From positions 1-64,000 of the forward strand of contig CAKOMR010000006.1 of assembly GCA_934096705.1 (NCBI GenBank): 64,000 bases of DNA, written 5' to 3'. Positions 32,702 to 42,437 of the stretch are shown here, one piece after another. The first letter of the stretch is position 1, and each line of letters opens with the position of its first letter. This DNA comes from an uncultured Bacilli bacterium (GTDB lineage Bacteria; Bacillota_I; Bacilli_A; RF39; UBA660). Under the pieces are notes generated by a model. It made no database searches. It was not told where the DNA came from and worked only from the letters and a program-made list of their open reading frames with translations. A program made the position numbers and the translations under genes.

Positions 32702-33787
32702 TTAAATAAATTCTATTAAAATTTCATTTTCAACATATAAATATTTTTTATTAATACTCAAATAACCATTTTTTAAAACTAATTTTTTATTTTTTAATAA
32801 TTTTAAAATTTTTTCATTTCCTAATAAATCAACATCATATTTAGAGAAAAAATCTTTTACATTAATTCCTTTTATTAATCTAAATCCTAAAATTAGTCCA
32901 TAGGAAATATTATCTTTCTTAGTAATACTTTCTTTATCACTAAGAAATTTACCACTTATATAGCTTTTTAAATTTTTTGTATTATTATATCTAAAATCTT
33001 GAATATATCCCGATGCACCTAAACCAAAACCATAATATTTTTCATTGTGCCAATAAACTAAATTATGTTTTGACTCATAGTTTGGTTTTGAAAAATTGCT
33101 AATTTCATAATGGTTAAAACCATTATTTTTTAAGGTTTTACAAATAACATCATACATTTTTCTATCTAACTTTTCATTTATTGGTTTTATATTCTTAATA
33201 CTTAATAATGTATTTGGCTCTATCATTAAACTATATGTACTTACATGATTTACATCAAGTGATATAATCTTTTCTAAATCAGATTTTAAAGTATTTAAAT
33301 TTTCGCTTGGAAGTGCATAAATCAAATCAACATTTATGTTATTAAAACCATATTTTTTACATAAAGATATTTTTTCTTTAGCATCCTCATATGTAGATTT
33401 TCTATTTAAAAACTTTAGATTTTCTTCATCAAATGACTCTATACCAATACTTAATCTATTTATTCTTGATTTTTTTATTGCTTTTAAAAATTCTTCATTA
33501 ATATCTGATATGTTACATTCAAAAGTAAATTCATAATTACTAGAAAGATTAAAAACTTTTAAGATATCTAATAATTTAGTTAATAACTTTGTATTTAAAC
33601 ATGAAGGTGTACCTCCACCTACATAAAGAGTATCTAAGACTTCATTTTTATAATTAGTTTTTATTTCTTTTGTAAGTGCTAACAAATAATCATTTATAAA
33701 ATTTTCATGATAAAGCATTTTACAAAAATCACAATAAGAACAAATACTTTTACAAAATGGTATATGCACATAGGCACTTTTTATCAT
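32702..33787 (-). CDS. hemW: HemW, radical SAM heme chaperone
   Basis: 361 residues. The radical SAM cluster motif is HIPFCKSICSYCDF near residue 8-21 (Cys-x3-Cys-x2-Cys), followed by YVGGGTPSCL. HemW delivers heme to respiratory enzymes and was formerly annotated as oxygen-independent coproporphyrinogen oxidase. Position after lepA matches Bacillus. Its start overlaps the stop of the upstream HTH gene (ATGA). Confidence 0.93.
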   Translation of the reverse strand: MIKSAYVHIPFCKSICSYCDFCKMLYHENFINDYLLALTKEIKTNYKNEVLDTLYVGGGTPSCLNTKLLTKLLDILKVFNLSSNYEFTFECNISDINEEFLKAIKKSRINRLSIGIESFDEENLKFLNRKSTYEDAKEKISLCKKYGFNNINVDLIYALPSENLNTLKSDLEKIISLDVNHVSTYSLMIEPNTLLSIKNIKPINEKLDRKMYDVICKTLKNNGFNHYEISNFSKPNYESKHNLVYWHNEKYYGFGLGASGYIQDFRYNNTKNLKSYISGKFLSDKESITKKDNISYGLILGFRLIKGINVKDFFSKYDVDLLGNEKILKLLKNKKLVLKNGYLSINKKYLYVENEILIEFI

Positions 33788-34092
33788 CTTTTTTTACTTC
33801 CTATAAACTTTCCATCTTCCTCTTTAAGTGAGATGTTTTGTTTTGCAAAAATTTGTCCTCCTTTAATTTTAGCATTATATAAATTTTCTCTTCGCTTTTG
33901 AGCAATTACATTAAATACATCATGACCTAATACTTCCATTGCAAGTGGACTTGTAAGATATCTACCTACACTCGAAGAGCTAATTCCTGTAATATTTGAA
34001 AGTTCTATATCAGAGTAATTACTCTCTAAAAAAAGTTTACTCAATAATAAAATTTTAACTTTCATTTCTTCTTCTTGACTTTTACTTCTCAT
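33784..34092 (-). CDS. SpoIIID-like helix-turn-helix regulator
   Basis: 102 residues. A helix-turn-helix covers about residues 27-48 (SDIELSNITGISSSSVGRYLTS). The tail reads RRENLYNAKIKGGQIFAKQN, which resembles the basic region RHLRGG-AT-KY of SpoIIID, the mother-cell regulator. The length is close to SpoIIID (about 93). In Bacillus this slot between lepA/hemW and heat-shock genes is hrcA territory, so the position is different. SpoIIID-like is the best guess; any small HTH protein is the alternative. Confidence 0.55.
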   Translation of the reverse strand: MRSKSQEEEMKVKILLLSKLFLESNYSDIELSNITGISSSSVGRYLTSPLAMEVLGHDVFNVIAQKRRENLYNAKIKGGQIFAKQNISLKEEDGKFIGSKKR

Positions 34093-34106
34093 TATTACTA
34101 CCTTTC

Positions 34107-35900
34107 CTATTCCTCATCACTTAAAATACTTAAAAATGCCTCTTTAGGGACCTCTACCGAACCTATCATTTTCATTTTTTTCTTACCTTCTTTTTGTTTT
34201 TCTAATAATTTTCTTTTTCTGGATACATCGCCACCATAGCATTTTGCTAGCACATTTTTTTTCATCGCACTAACATTTTCTCTAGCAATTACTTTTGAAC
34301 CAATACTTGCTTGAATAGGTACCTCAAACATTTGTCTTGGAATTGTTTTTCTAAGTTTGGTAACAATATATCTGCCTTTACTATAAGCAAAATCTTCATG
34401 GACAATAACTGATAATGCATCAACAATTTGACCATTTAGTAAAATGTCCATTTTAACAAGTTTACTTTCCCTATAATCACTCATTTCATAATCAAATGAA
34501 GCATAACCTTTAGTCGTACTTTTTAATTTATCATAAAAATCATAAATAATTTCTCCTAAAGGAATATAATAATGAATATTTACTCTAGTTTCATCTAGAT
34601 ACTCAGTTACATCATAAATGCCTCTTTTATTTTGACATAATGTCATAATTGGCCCAATAAATTCAGTTGGCGTTATGATATTTGTATAAATATATGGTTC
34701 TTTAATATAAGCAATTTTCACTTTTTCAGGCATTTCATTTGGACTAGATACTTCAATTTCATCACCAGATGTAAGCCCTACTTTATAAACAACTGATGGA
34801 CTTGTAGCAATAGTTTCTAAATTAAATTCTCTTTCAAGTCTTGTAAGAACTATATCCATGTGAAGAAGTCCTAAAAAACCTGTTCTAAAACCAAATCCTA
34901 AAGCTATTGAGTTTTCTGGACTAATTGTTAAAGATGCATCATTTAATTTTAATTTTTCTAAAGCATCTTTTAATTCATCATATTTATTTGCCTCCGTAGG
35001 AAATATACCAGAGAAAACCATAGGCTTCATTTTTTTATATCCATGTAAAGGTTCTAAAGCTGGATTGCCTTCATGGGTAATAGTATCACCAACTGCCACT
35101 TTTGATATATCTTTTATAGCGGCTGCTACATAACCAACCATACCACTTGAAAGTTTATCTAATGGCTTATTTACGATTTTATTAACTCCTACTTCAGTAA
35201 CTTCAAATACTGAATCCATTTGCATCATTTTAATTTTATCTTTTACTTTAATGCTGCCTTCCATAACCTTTACAAGAAGAACTACACCCCTGTAAGAATC
35301 AAAATGACTATCAAAAATTAAAGCACGTAATTTATCATTTTCCTTAATTACTGGTGGTTGTACTCTTTCAATAACAGCATCTAAAATTTCTTTAACACCT
35401 AAACCAGTTTTAGCACTACAAAGAAGTATTTCATCTTCTTTAAATCCTAAGGTTTTAACTAACTCATTTTTTACTTTTTCAGTATTAGCATTTGGTAAAT
35501 CAATTTTGTTAATAACAGGAATAATTGTTAAGTCATTTTCCATTGCTAAATAAAGATTTGCTAAAGTTTGAGCTTCAATTCCTTGAGAAGCATCAACTAC
35601 TAAAATTGCCCCTTCACAAGCTGCCAAGCTTCGAGAAACTTCATATGAAAAGTCTACATGACCTGGAGTATCAAGCAAGTTCAAAGTATATTTCTCACCT
35701 TTGTATTCATAATCTAAACATACGGCATTTAACTTAATTGTTATGCCTCTTTCTTTTTCAAGGTCCATATTGTCTAAAATTTGAGTTTCATTATTACGAC
35801 TTTCATATGTTTTTGTTAGTTCCAAAAAACGATCTGCTAAAGTACTTTTACCATGATCTATATGAGCAATAATTGAAAAGTTTCTAATATTTGATTTCAT
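34107..35900 (-). CDS. lepA: Elongation factor 4 (LepA)
   Basis: 597 residues. GTPase motifs: AHIDHGKST (G1), DTPGHVDF (G3), NKIDLP (G4), then domains II, III and V and the C-terminal LepA-specific domain ending SVEVPKEAFLSIL. It back-translocates stalled ribosomes. Start ATG 35900 with TGGAAG upstream; the frame extends nine codons further without a ribosome site. Gene order with spoIIP and hemW is as in Bacillus. Confidence 0.97.
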   Translation of the reverse strand: MKSNIRNFSIIAHIDHGKSTLADRFLELTKTYESRNNETQILDNMDLEKERGITIKLNAVCLDYEYKGEKYTLNLLDTPGHVDFSYEVSRSLAACEGAILVVDASQGIEAQTLANLYLAMENDLTIIPVINKIDLPNANTEKVKNELVKTLGFKEDEILLCSAKTGLGVKEILDAVIERVQPPVIKENDKLRALIFDSHFDSYRGVVLLVKVMEGSIKVKDKIKMMQMDSVFEVTEVGVNKIVNKPLDKLSSGMVGYVAAAIKDISKVAVGDTITHEGNPALEPLHGYKKMKPMVFSGIFPTEANKYDELKDALEKLKLNDASLTISPENSIALGFGFRTGFLGLLHMDIVLTRLEREFNLETIATSPSVVYKVGLTSGDEIEVSSPNEMPEKVKIAYIKEPYIYTNIITPTEFIGPIMTLCQNKRGIYDVTEYLDETRVNIHYYIPLGEIIYDFYDKLKSTTKGYASFDYEMSDYRESKLVKMDILLNGQIVDALSVIVHEDFAYSKGRYIVTKLRKTIPRQMFEVPIQASIGSKVIARENVSAMKKNVLAKCYGGDVSRKRKLLEKQKEGKKKMKMIGSVEVPKEAFLSILSDEE

Positions 35901-35931
35901 TTTCTTCCACCAAATATTATTATACAAAAAG

Positions 35932-36258
35932 TTAAGAAATAAATAAAGTCTTAATAAAATCCCATATATTTTTGGATTTCGAATTCACTAAAATTCCAAT
36001 TTTATTTGAAACTTTATTCGCAGATTTAGTTAGCACGTTGGAGTAATCTTTTTCTTCAGGTAAATATGAAATAACATCAATAGGTTTACCTGACCTTAAA
36101 TCATTTTCAAAATCATTAATTTTAGTTTCTGTAAGTAAAGTTTTTTCTCTAATATTTTTATCATAATAGCCAGTTTCTTTAGCTATAAATAACCCTAAAT
36201 AAATTAAAAATAAAAGTGATAATATTTTAAAAAATGGATTTTTTTTATCATTTGTCAT
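35932..36258 (-). CDS. YqxA-like small membrane protein (by position)
   Basis: 108 residues with one N-terminal membrane helix (FFKILSLLFLIYLGLFIAKETG) and a soluble remainder. In Bacillus the gene between spoIIP and lepA is yqxA, of similar size and topology (DUF3679, sporulation-associated). Sequence similarity cannot be judged by eye. Its start overlaps the spoIIP stop (ATGA). Confidence 0.5.
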   Translation of the reverse strand: MTNDKKNPFFKILSLLFLIYLGLFIAKETGYYDKNIREKTLLTETKINDFENDLRSGKPIDVISYLPEEKDYSNVLTKSANKVSNKIGILVNSKSKNIWDFIKTLFIS

Positions 36259-37106
36259 GAATCCTCCATAATATATTCATATAAAACTTTCGCTAAAACT
36301 TTTAAGGTATTATCTACCTGTTTAATATCATTATATTGTCCTCCGACTTCAATTAGAATTGTATTTTTATCAAAATCTTGATTATATACACCATTTGAAT
36401 AAGGACCTTCTTTTTCCATTATTCCTCTTGATAAACAACTGTTATATGAAATAATTTTGTTATTTAATGAATTAATCATTTTTTTATTTTTTTCATAATT
36501 TGGATTTTCTAAACCTAAAACAAATAATACTTTTGCATATGAATCATCATTAATTAAACATGTAGTTCTTTCGTATGATGAAGAATCTCTATGTAAATCA
36601 ATAAAATACTTTAAAGTGGGATTACTTTTTTTAGCATTTTCCATAAGTATTCTACTTGCTACATAACTATCCTTATATACAAGATTATTTTCATTTAAAA
36701 CTTTACTAATTAAATTTTCTTCTACATAAGCATTAATATTATATTCATTTAAATAATCTTTTAATATTTGACTACCAAACATTACGGTATAATCTAAATT
36801 ATAATTATTAACTTTACTATATTTATATTTCTCTGATTGATGAGTATTGTAAATGTATACTGTAGGATCCCTTTCACTTTTAAATATAGGAGTTGTATTT
36901 TCAATAACTTCATTATTTACCTGCTCAACTTTTTTAGATATTTTGCCTAAATAATTATACGTTAAATACACTAGTTTTTCTTCATTTAATTTATAATTTT
37001 TTTTAATAACCTTGACAATTATTAAAGCAGATATTATTTCTAGTAAAAAAATTATTATCTTTCTTTGAATCTTTCTTTTTTTACTCATACTTTTAAAATG
37101 ACCCAT
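36255..37106 (-). CDS. spoIIP: SpoIIP, sporulation peptidoglycan hydrolase
   Basis: About 283 residues. An N-terminal membrane helix leads to the SpoIIP hydrolase domain: VYIYNTHQSEKY (zinc-ligand His), YFIDLHRDS (second His) and TILIEVGGQYN (Glu). With SpoIID and SpoIIM it drives engulfment. Start ATG 37106 with GGTGAT upstream; MMVIK upstream codons are less likely. Adjacent to rpsT, the Bacillus order minus gpr. Confidence 0.92.
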   Translation of the reverse strand: MGHFKSMSKKRKIQRKIIIFLLEIISALIIVKVIKKNYKLNEEKLVYLTYNYLGKISKKVEQVNNEVIENTTPIFKSERDPTVYIYNTHQSEKYKYSKVNNYNLDYTVMFGSQILKDYLNEYNINAYVEENLISKVLNENNLVYKDSYVASRILMENAKKSNPTLKYFIDLHRDSSSYERTTCLINDDSYAKVLFVLGLENPNYEKNKKMINSLNNKIISYNSCLSRGIMEKEGPYSNGVYNQDFDKNTILIEVGGQYNDIKQVDNTLKVLAKVLYEYIMEDS

Positions 37107-37148
37107 TTTTATCACCATCATAAAAGTAACAAATAAATATTAATTTTT

Positions 37149-37156
37149 TTGTCGAA
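37149..37156 (+). promoter_or_regulatory. Spo0A-box-like site between spoIIP and rpsT
   Basis: TTGTCGAA on the plus strand, about 43 bases upstream of the divergent spoIIP start. Exact core match, but a single 8-base site could be chance in AT-rich DNA. Confidence 0.3.
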
Positions 37157-37212
37157 AAAAATATCTTTCAATAAGATTTTTCATGTTTTTAATTACCATG
37201 CCTTGAAAATAC

Positions 37213-37241
37213 TTGCTAAACTAGAAAAGTTTTGATAAAAT
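37213..37241 (+). promoter_or_regulatory. rpsT promoter
   Basis: TTGCTA (37213-37218), 17-base spacer, TAAAAT (37236-37241), followed by a GGAAGGAAG ribosome site before the ATG at 37272. Confidence 0.65.
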
Positions 37242-37271
37242 AGTTACGTACTAAAAAGGAAGGAAGAAAAG

Positions 37272-37535
37272 ATGGCAAATATTAAAAGTTCAAAAAAAGC
37301 AATTAAAGTTATCGCTAAGAAAACTGATAATAATCATGAAGCTAAAGCACAAGTTAAGAACTTAATTAAAGATATAGAAAAATTAATTGCAGCTAACGAT
37401 AAAGAAAAAGCTTCTGAGTTATTTAAAAAATTTCAAAAAGAATGCGATGGAGCTTTAAGTAAAGGATTAATTAAATCTAATACAGCTGATAGACAAAAAT
37501 CAAGATTATCACAAAAAATTAAAAACATGAAGTAG
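37272..37535 (+). CDS. rpsT: Ribosomal protein S20
   Basis: 87 residues, highly basic, with the S20 pattern: MANIKSSKKAIKV at the start and ADRQKSRLSQKIKNM at the end. It binds 16S rRNA early in 30S assembly. One of few plus-strand genes; own promoter and terminator. Confidence 0.96.
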   Translation: MANIKSSKKAIKVIAKKTDNNHEAKAQVKNLIKDIEKLIAANDKEKASELFKKFQKECDGALSKGLIKSNTADRQKSRLSQKIKNMK

Positions 37536-37558
37536 TTATTAAAAAACTACTTTTTTTA
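37529..37558 (+). terminator. rpsT terminator
   Basis: AAGTAGTT and AACTACTT form an 8-bp stem with an ATTAAAA-type loop, followed by TTTTT. Confidence 0.85.
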
Positions 37559-37585
37559 TTACCCATTTTTTAGTACAATATAAAT

Positions 37586-38566
37586 ATGAAAAAATTTATT
37601 ATAACTATTATATGTGTTATCTTGTTACTTGTTATTTCATATAAATCTGATTTTATAAGTAACCTTATTGCAAATAAAATTACTGAAACACCAAAACTTC
37701 TTATTAAAGAAAAAAATGAATATACAAAAACTGATAACTTTTTATTTGTGCATAATGTAAATGAATTTGTACCATATTCTTATAACGATTTACTAAACAT
37801 TATTTATACTACTATTAATAATGGCTGGGATAATTTTACTTTTTATTGTCCTAATGAATATACCGATTGTATAAAGGATATAGAGCAAATAAGCAAAGAT
37901 GATATTACTTTAACTCATGTTAATAACTATGTTCATCCTTATAATAGTTTCACCAATATGAAAACAAGCATGCTTGAATCTGGAGAAATTACCATTGAAA
38001 TAAATTATCTTTATACAAAAAAGCAAATTGAAAAAATTGATAATGAAGTTAATAAAATTATAAATGAAAAAATAACTAACGAAATGAGTGAATACGAAAA
38101 AATTAAGACAATCCATGATTATATTATTGATACTACTAAATATGATGTAGAAAGAAACAAAAATGGTGACAGTAAATATTTATCTTATATTGCTTATGGT
38201 CCATTATTTGATCATATGGCAACATGTAATGGTTACACGGATTTAATGGCAATATTTTTAACAAAATTTAATATTAAAAATTATAAAATTGCTACGACTA
38301 AAGAAAGTGTTGGTTATAAATCAAATGGCCATATTTGGAATGCAGTTTATTTAAATAATCAGTGGCTTCATTTAGATTTAACATGGGATGACCCAGTAAG
38401 TGACGATGGCAAAGACTATTTATATCATAAATATTTTTTAGTGGATACTACTGCCTTGATGGCTGTGGATTCTGGAAAAGTCGAAATCGAAGAACATAAT
38501 TTTGATAAAAATTATTACTTAGAATTTAATGAAAAAATTAATAATTTAAAAGTTTTTGGTTCATAA
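37586..38566 (+). CDS. Membrane-anchored transglutaminase-like protein
   Basis: 326 residues: N-terminal membrane helix (residues 4-20), a variable region, then a transglutaminase-like domain with the catalytic triad Cys (ATCNGYTDLM), His (SNGHIWNAVYL) and Asp (WLHLDLTWDDP). It is extracytoplasmic. Such proteins are usually cysteine proteases or cross-linkers of surface proteins; the substrate is unknown. The terminator at 38568-38596 is shared with the convergent miaA. Confidence 0.85.
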   Translation: MKKFIITIICVILLLVISYKSDFISNLIANKITETPKLLIKEKNEYTKTDNFLFVHNVNEFVPYSYNDLLNIIYTTINNGWDNFTFYCPNEYTDCIKDIEQISKDDITLTHVNNYVHPYNSFTNMKTSMLESGEITIEINYLYTKKQIEKIDNEVNKIINEKITNEMSEYEKIKTIHDYIIDTTKYDVERNKNGDSKYLSYIAYGPLFDHMATCNGYTDLMAIFLTKFNIKNYKIATTKESVGYKSNGHIWNAVYLNNQWLHLDLTWDDPVSDDGKDYLYHKYFLVDTTALMAVDSGKVEIEEHNFDKNYYLEFNEKINNLKVFGS

Positions 38567-38567
38567 A

Positions 38568-38596
38568 AAAATGGCAATTAATTTGCCTTTTTATTT
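38568..38596. terminator. Bidirectional terminator between 37586 gene and miaA
   Basis: GGCAA-TTAA-TTTGCC-type stem with an A-run on one side and a T-run on the other, so it can serve both converging genes. Confidence 0.7.
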
Positions 38597-39438
38597 GATT
38601 CAATATATTCTACTACATTTTCATATGTATTATTAAAGTTATCAAAATCCACATCAAACCATTTTACATCAAGTTGATTATTAAACCACGTATATTGCCT
38701 TTTTACATAATGTCTAGTGTTTTTTTTAATAAGTTCTATAGCATCATTGTAAGAAGAATCACCTTCTAAATAACTTATTAATTCTTTATAACCTATAGCT
38801 CTTTTTAAAATATTTGAATCTGGATATTTTTCTTTTAATGTTTTAACTTCATTAATTAAACCATTATTAATCATTATATCTACCCTTTTATTACATATGT
38901 CATATATTTTGTTTCTTTCTGCAGTAAGACCCACAAAAATCACATCATATAACCGAATATTCTTATTTTTTTCTTCCTTTGTTCGATTTAAAAAATTTAC
39001 AAGTCTTACTCTATTATTTTTGTGTAAATTACAATTTGAGTTTTTTTTAATAGCAAGAGTATATAGCTCATCATTACTTAAATTATCAAAACTATTTTTT
39101 TTCATCTCATCAAATACATAATCAAAAAATAATGCTTTAATATATAACCCAGTTCCACCAACAACAACAATATTTTTACTTTTATTATCATTTAATACTT
39201 TTCTTGCATCATTTTGATATTCCATAACACTATAATCTTCATTAGGCTTTTTGATATCAAATAAGTAATGTTTTCGATTTCCCATTTCATCTTTAGTTAT
39301 TTTTGCACTACCAATATTAAGTTCTTGATAAATTTGAGTTGCATCTGCATTTAAAATAATTGCTCTATATTTTTCTGCAATTAGTTCGCTTAATTTAGTC
39401 TTCCCTATCCCTGTAGGACCACATACACATATAATCAT
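38578..39438 (-). CDS. miaA: tRNA dimethylallyltransferase
   Basis: 286 residues. P-loop CGPTGIGKTKL near residue 6, then LNADATQIYQELNIGSAK and VVVGGTGLYIKAL, all MiaA signatures; the C-terminal TRHYVKRQYTWFNNQ is also characteristic. It adds dimethylallyl to A37 of UNN-reading tRNAs. Start ATG 39438 with GAGGGATAAT upstream; the frame extends four codons to a TTG without benefit. Confidence 0.96.
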   Translation of the reverse strand: MIICVCGPTGIGKTKLSELIAEKYRAIILNADATQIYQELNIGSAKITKDEMGNRKHYLFDIKKPNEDYSVMEYQNDARKVLNDNKSKNIVVVGGTGLYIKALFFDYVFDEMKKNSFDNLSNDELYTLAIKKNSNCNLHKNNRVRLVNFLNRTKEEKNKNIRLYDVIFVGLTAERNKIYDICNKRVDIMINNGLINEVKTLKEKYPDSNILKRAIGYKELISYLEGDSSYNDAIELIKKNTRHYVKRQYTWFNNQLDVKWFDVDFDNFNNTYENVVEYIESNKKAN

Positions 39439-39503
39439 ATTATCCCTCAATTGGTATTATAATATAAATTGACAAATAAAGAAATATTTTATATATTAGT
39501 TGC

Positions 39504-40607
39504 ATGGAAATAATAGGTTTAATAGCGGAATATAACCCGTTTCATAATGGTCATTTATACCACATAAAAAAAATTAAAGAAATGTATCCGGATAGTTTAT
39601 TAATTTTAGTTTTAAATGGCTACTTTCTTCAACGCGGAGAACCATCAATAATATCCAAATATGATAAAACTCATATTTCTTTATTAAGTGGCGTTGATAT
39701 AGTTTTGGAATTGCCTGTTTTATATGGAACTCAAAGTGCTGATACATTTTCTGACGCATCAATAAAACTATTAAATTATTTTAAGGTAAAAAAGATTATT
39801 TTTGGTAGTGAATGTAATGATATAGAAAAGATAAAATTAATAGCTAAAAAATCAATTGAAAATCATAATAATGAAAATATAAAAGTTCATTTAAAAAGTG
39901 GTCTTAATTACCCTACTGCTCTTAGTAAAGTAATTAATGAAGATTTTTCTTATAACTCAAATGACCTTTTAGGAATATGCTATATAAAATCGATTTTAAC
40001 AAATAATTTTTTAATTGAAGCTCAAACTATAAAAAGAACAAATGATTATTTAGATAAAGAAAGTAATGATGATATAATTAGTGCATTAAATATTCGTGAA
40101 AAAATAAAAAGTAATAAAGATATAAAAAGATATTTACCAAATTATTCATTGGACAAAATAAATAAAATTGATAGTTCCTTACTTTTTGATTTAATTAAAA
40201 TTCAAATTCTAAATAATGATATAAGCGATGTGCTTGATGTTGACAAGTCAATGAACTATCTTTTGAAAAAAAGTATTAGAAATACAAATAATATTGATGA
40301 ATTAATTAAAGCTATTAAATCAAAAAAATATACATATAACAAAATAAATCGTATGCTTATTCATATTTTATTAAATATTAAAAAATGTGATGCAAATTTA
40401 GTGATGGAATATATAAATATTTTAGGTTTTTCTCAAAAAGGTAAAAATTATATAAATAAAATTAAAAAAAGCATTTCAATTCCAATAAAAAAAGACAAAA
40501 ATTCTATTACATATAATTTTGAATTAAAATCTTCGATAATTTATGACATGATTACTGGATGTAATGAACAAAAAAAAGAGTTAGCTAATAAACCGATTAT
40601 TATCTAA
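39504..40607 (+). CDS. tmcAL: tRNA(Met) cytidine acetate ligase
   Basis: 367 residues. The N-terminal nucleotidyltransferase fold shows GLIAEYNPFHNGHLYHIK (HxGH-type), VLNGYFLQRGEPSI and FGSECN, characteristic of TmcAL/YlbM, which makes ac4C in the elongator tRNA-Met anticodon. It is somewhat shorter than Bacillus YlbM at the C-terminus. The end overlaps the convergent membrane-protein gene. Confidence 0.9.
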   Translation: MEIIGLIAEYNPFHNGHLYHIKKIKEMYPDSLLILVLNGYFLQRGEPSIISKYDKTHISLLSGVDIVLELPVLYGTQSADTFSDASIKLLNYFKVKKIIFGSECNDIEKIKLIAKKSIENHNNENIKVHLKSGLNYPTALSKVINEDFSYNSNDLLGICYIKSILTNNFLIEAQTIKRTNDYLDKESNDDIISALNIREKIKSNKDIKRYLPNYSLDKINKIDSSLLFDLIKIQILNNDISDVLDVDKSMNYLLKKSIRNTNNIDELIKAIKSKKYTYNKINRMLIHILLNIKKCDANLVMEYINILGFSQKGKNYINKIKKSISIPIKKDKNSITYNFELKSSIIYDMITGCNEQKKELANKPIII

Positions 40608-42399
40608 CTTTTTTATTTAAATAATACACTACTACAAATGGCATTGAAAAAATATATGGCATAGCGTACCTATAATAATTATTCGCTGGTCCCAAAATAC
40701 AAAATGCAAGTGAAACTATCATAGGAAGTAGCACTATAAGTTCATCATTCTTTCTTGATTTTAAAATATATACAATCAAACAAAGTAAAATCCAAGTATT
40801 AAATCCAGGTGTAACAATTAAACCTAATATTGGTATAACTTTAAATGCATAAGCGTAATTTTTTAAAATAACTCGTAAAATATTTAAATTATTATAATGA
40901 TAATCTACAAGACCATTTTCAGTTATAGTATCATTATATCTAGAATATATATACCAATGTGTATCTCCAGGATCAAAAAATCCATAAATATTATTTAGTG
41001 TTGCATCAATATAAAGAAACGGTCTTTTTATAAGTCCATGCATCCATGTATCGTAATAATTTAACAAATCTTTTTTTGTGGCATATTTATTATAAGTATT
41101 TTTAACAGGGTCAGAAAGCTGTGGATCATACTTTTCTTTGATAATTTCGTAGTCTAATACATTTCCTATATTTTCCTTATCTTTTATAGTAAGCTCGTTT
41201 TCATAATATTTTACATATCTAGCACTTTGTTGAAATGGAATACTTAAAACTTCCCTTACACTTGTACCAGTAACTCCAAGTTTTGGAAGTAAAATTTTAG
41301 TATAAGAGTAATATAATCCCGTTATAAAAAGCGTAATGATTAAAATACTTAATCTATTTTTTTTACTAAATTTATATAAAAATGGAAGAAGCATAATAAT
41401 TAAAAATATTCCATTATTTCTAAATAAACATAAAAATATTGATACTATAAAGTATTCTAATAAAAATGATTTAGTTACCTTAGAGGTTTTAAAACTTTCT
41501 ATATACTTCATCAAAAGAATTATTAACCATATAATAAATGTCGTATAATAAACGTCTTTATTCATATTAATTGCATAAAAAGGAAAACATGGTACGAATG
41601 AATAAATAAGTAAAAGTGGTATTAAGTATTTATTTTGAATACTTTTCTTTTTTAATAAACATACCGTATATGCAAGTGTTATTGCTAAAAACATTCCTTG
41701 CGTAAATGTATAAATAAATAAACCAAAATTATCATTTAAAATAAATCTTCCAAGTCTAATGCAACCACCTAAAAGAAGTGTATGAAAAACTGGATGGTGA
41801 TTTGTAATATTTACTTTAGGATTAATTTGAATAGAATAATCATTATATTTTGTTCTAACATTAAATGCTTGCTTTATCTGATAACTAGGATCTGGAGATA
41901 GAACCGCAGGATAAAATGCAATATAATATATCATCCACGCTGCACATATTATAATTAAACTAACTAAAAATGGATGCTTATTAAATATTTTTATAAATCT
42001 ATTTTTCTTTAAATCGGGACGTTTTTCAAAATTTTTAATACATTTCTTGCTATAATATATTAAAAGTAAGTATATAAAATATAGTCCTATAAATCTAAAT
42101 ATTGTAAAAATAAACATATATTTTTTAAATAATATACCTAAACTAGAAACACTACGATAACTTTGCCCTATTAAAGTAAAAATAGAAAATAAAAAAGACA
42201 AAATTTTATCCTCTTTAGAAGTTTTATTTAAATCAACTTTCTTATAAAAAAGATAAAAAACGCCTACAAACACAACAATGAATATAAAACTCCATACGTT
42301 AATAATATCACTTTCATTTAAATATATTTTTTTAAAATTTAAAAATAAGGAAAGTGTTGAAATAATACTTAAAAATAAATTTATAAACTTCTTTTTCAT
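40600..42399 (-). CDS. DUF6020-type polytopic membrane protein
   Basis: 599 residues with about 12-14 membrane helices and a large extracytoplasmic loop containing IPFQQSARYVKYYENELT, which is typical of DUF6020-type gut Firmicutes proteins. NHHPVFHTLLLGG and MNKDVYYT are further landmarks resembling lipid-linked glycosyltransferases of the GT-C type. Substrate unknown. It converges on tmcAL with an 8-base overlap. Confidence 0.75.
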   Translation of the reverse strand: MKKKFINLFLSIISTLSLFLNFKKIYLNESDIINVWSFIFIVVFVGVFYLFYKKVDLNKTSKEDKILSFLFSIFTLIGQSYRSVSSLGILFKKYMFIFTIFRFIGLYFIYLLLIYYSKKCIKNFEKRPDLKKNRFIKIFNKHPFLVSLIIICAAWMIYYIAFYPAVLSPDPSYQIKQAFNVRTKYNDYSIQINPKVNITNHHPVFHTLLLGGCIRLGRFILNDNFGLFIYTFTQGMFLAITLAYTVCLLKKKSIQNKYLIPLLLIYSFVPCFPFYAINMNKDVYYTTFIIWLIILLMKYIESFKTSKVTKSFLLEYFIVSIFLCLFRNNGIFLIIMLLPFLYKFSKKNRLSILIITLFITGLYYSYTKILLPKLGVTGTSVREVLSIPFQQSARYVKYYENELTIKDKENIGNVLDYEIIKEKYDPQLSDPVKNTYNKYATKKDLLNYYDTWMHGLIKRPFLYIDATLNNIYGFFDPGDTHWYIYSRYNDTITENGLVDYHYNNLNILRVILKNYAYAFKVIPILGLIVTPGFNTWILLCLIVYILKSRKNDELIVLLPMIVSLAFCILGPANNYYRYAMPYIFSMPFVVVYYLNKKVR

Positions 42400-42437
42400 A
42401 CAAGTAGTATACCATTTAAAAAATAATAAATAAACTA

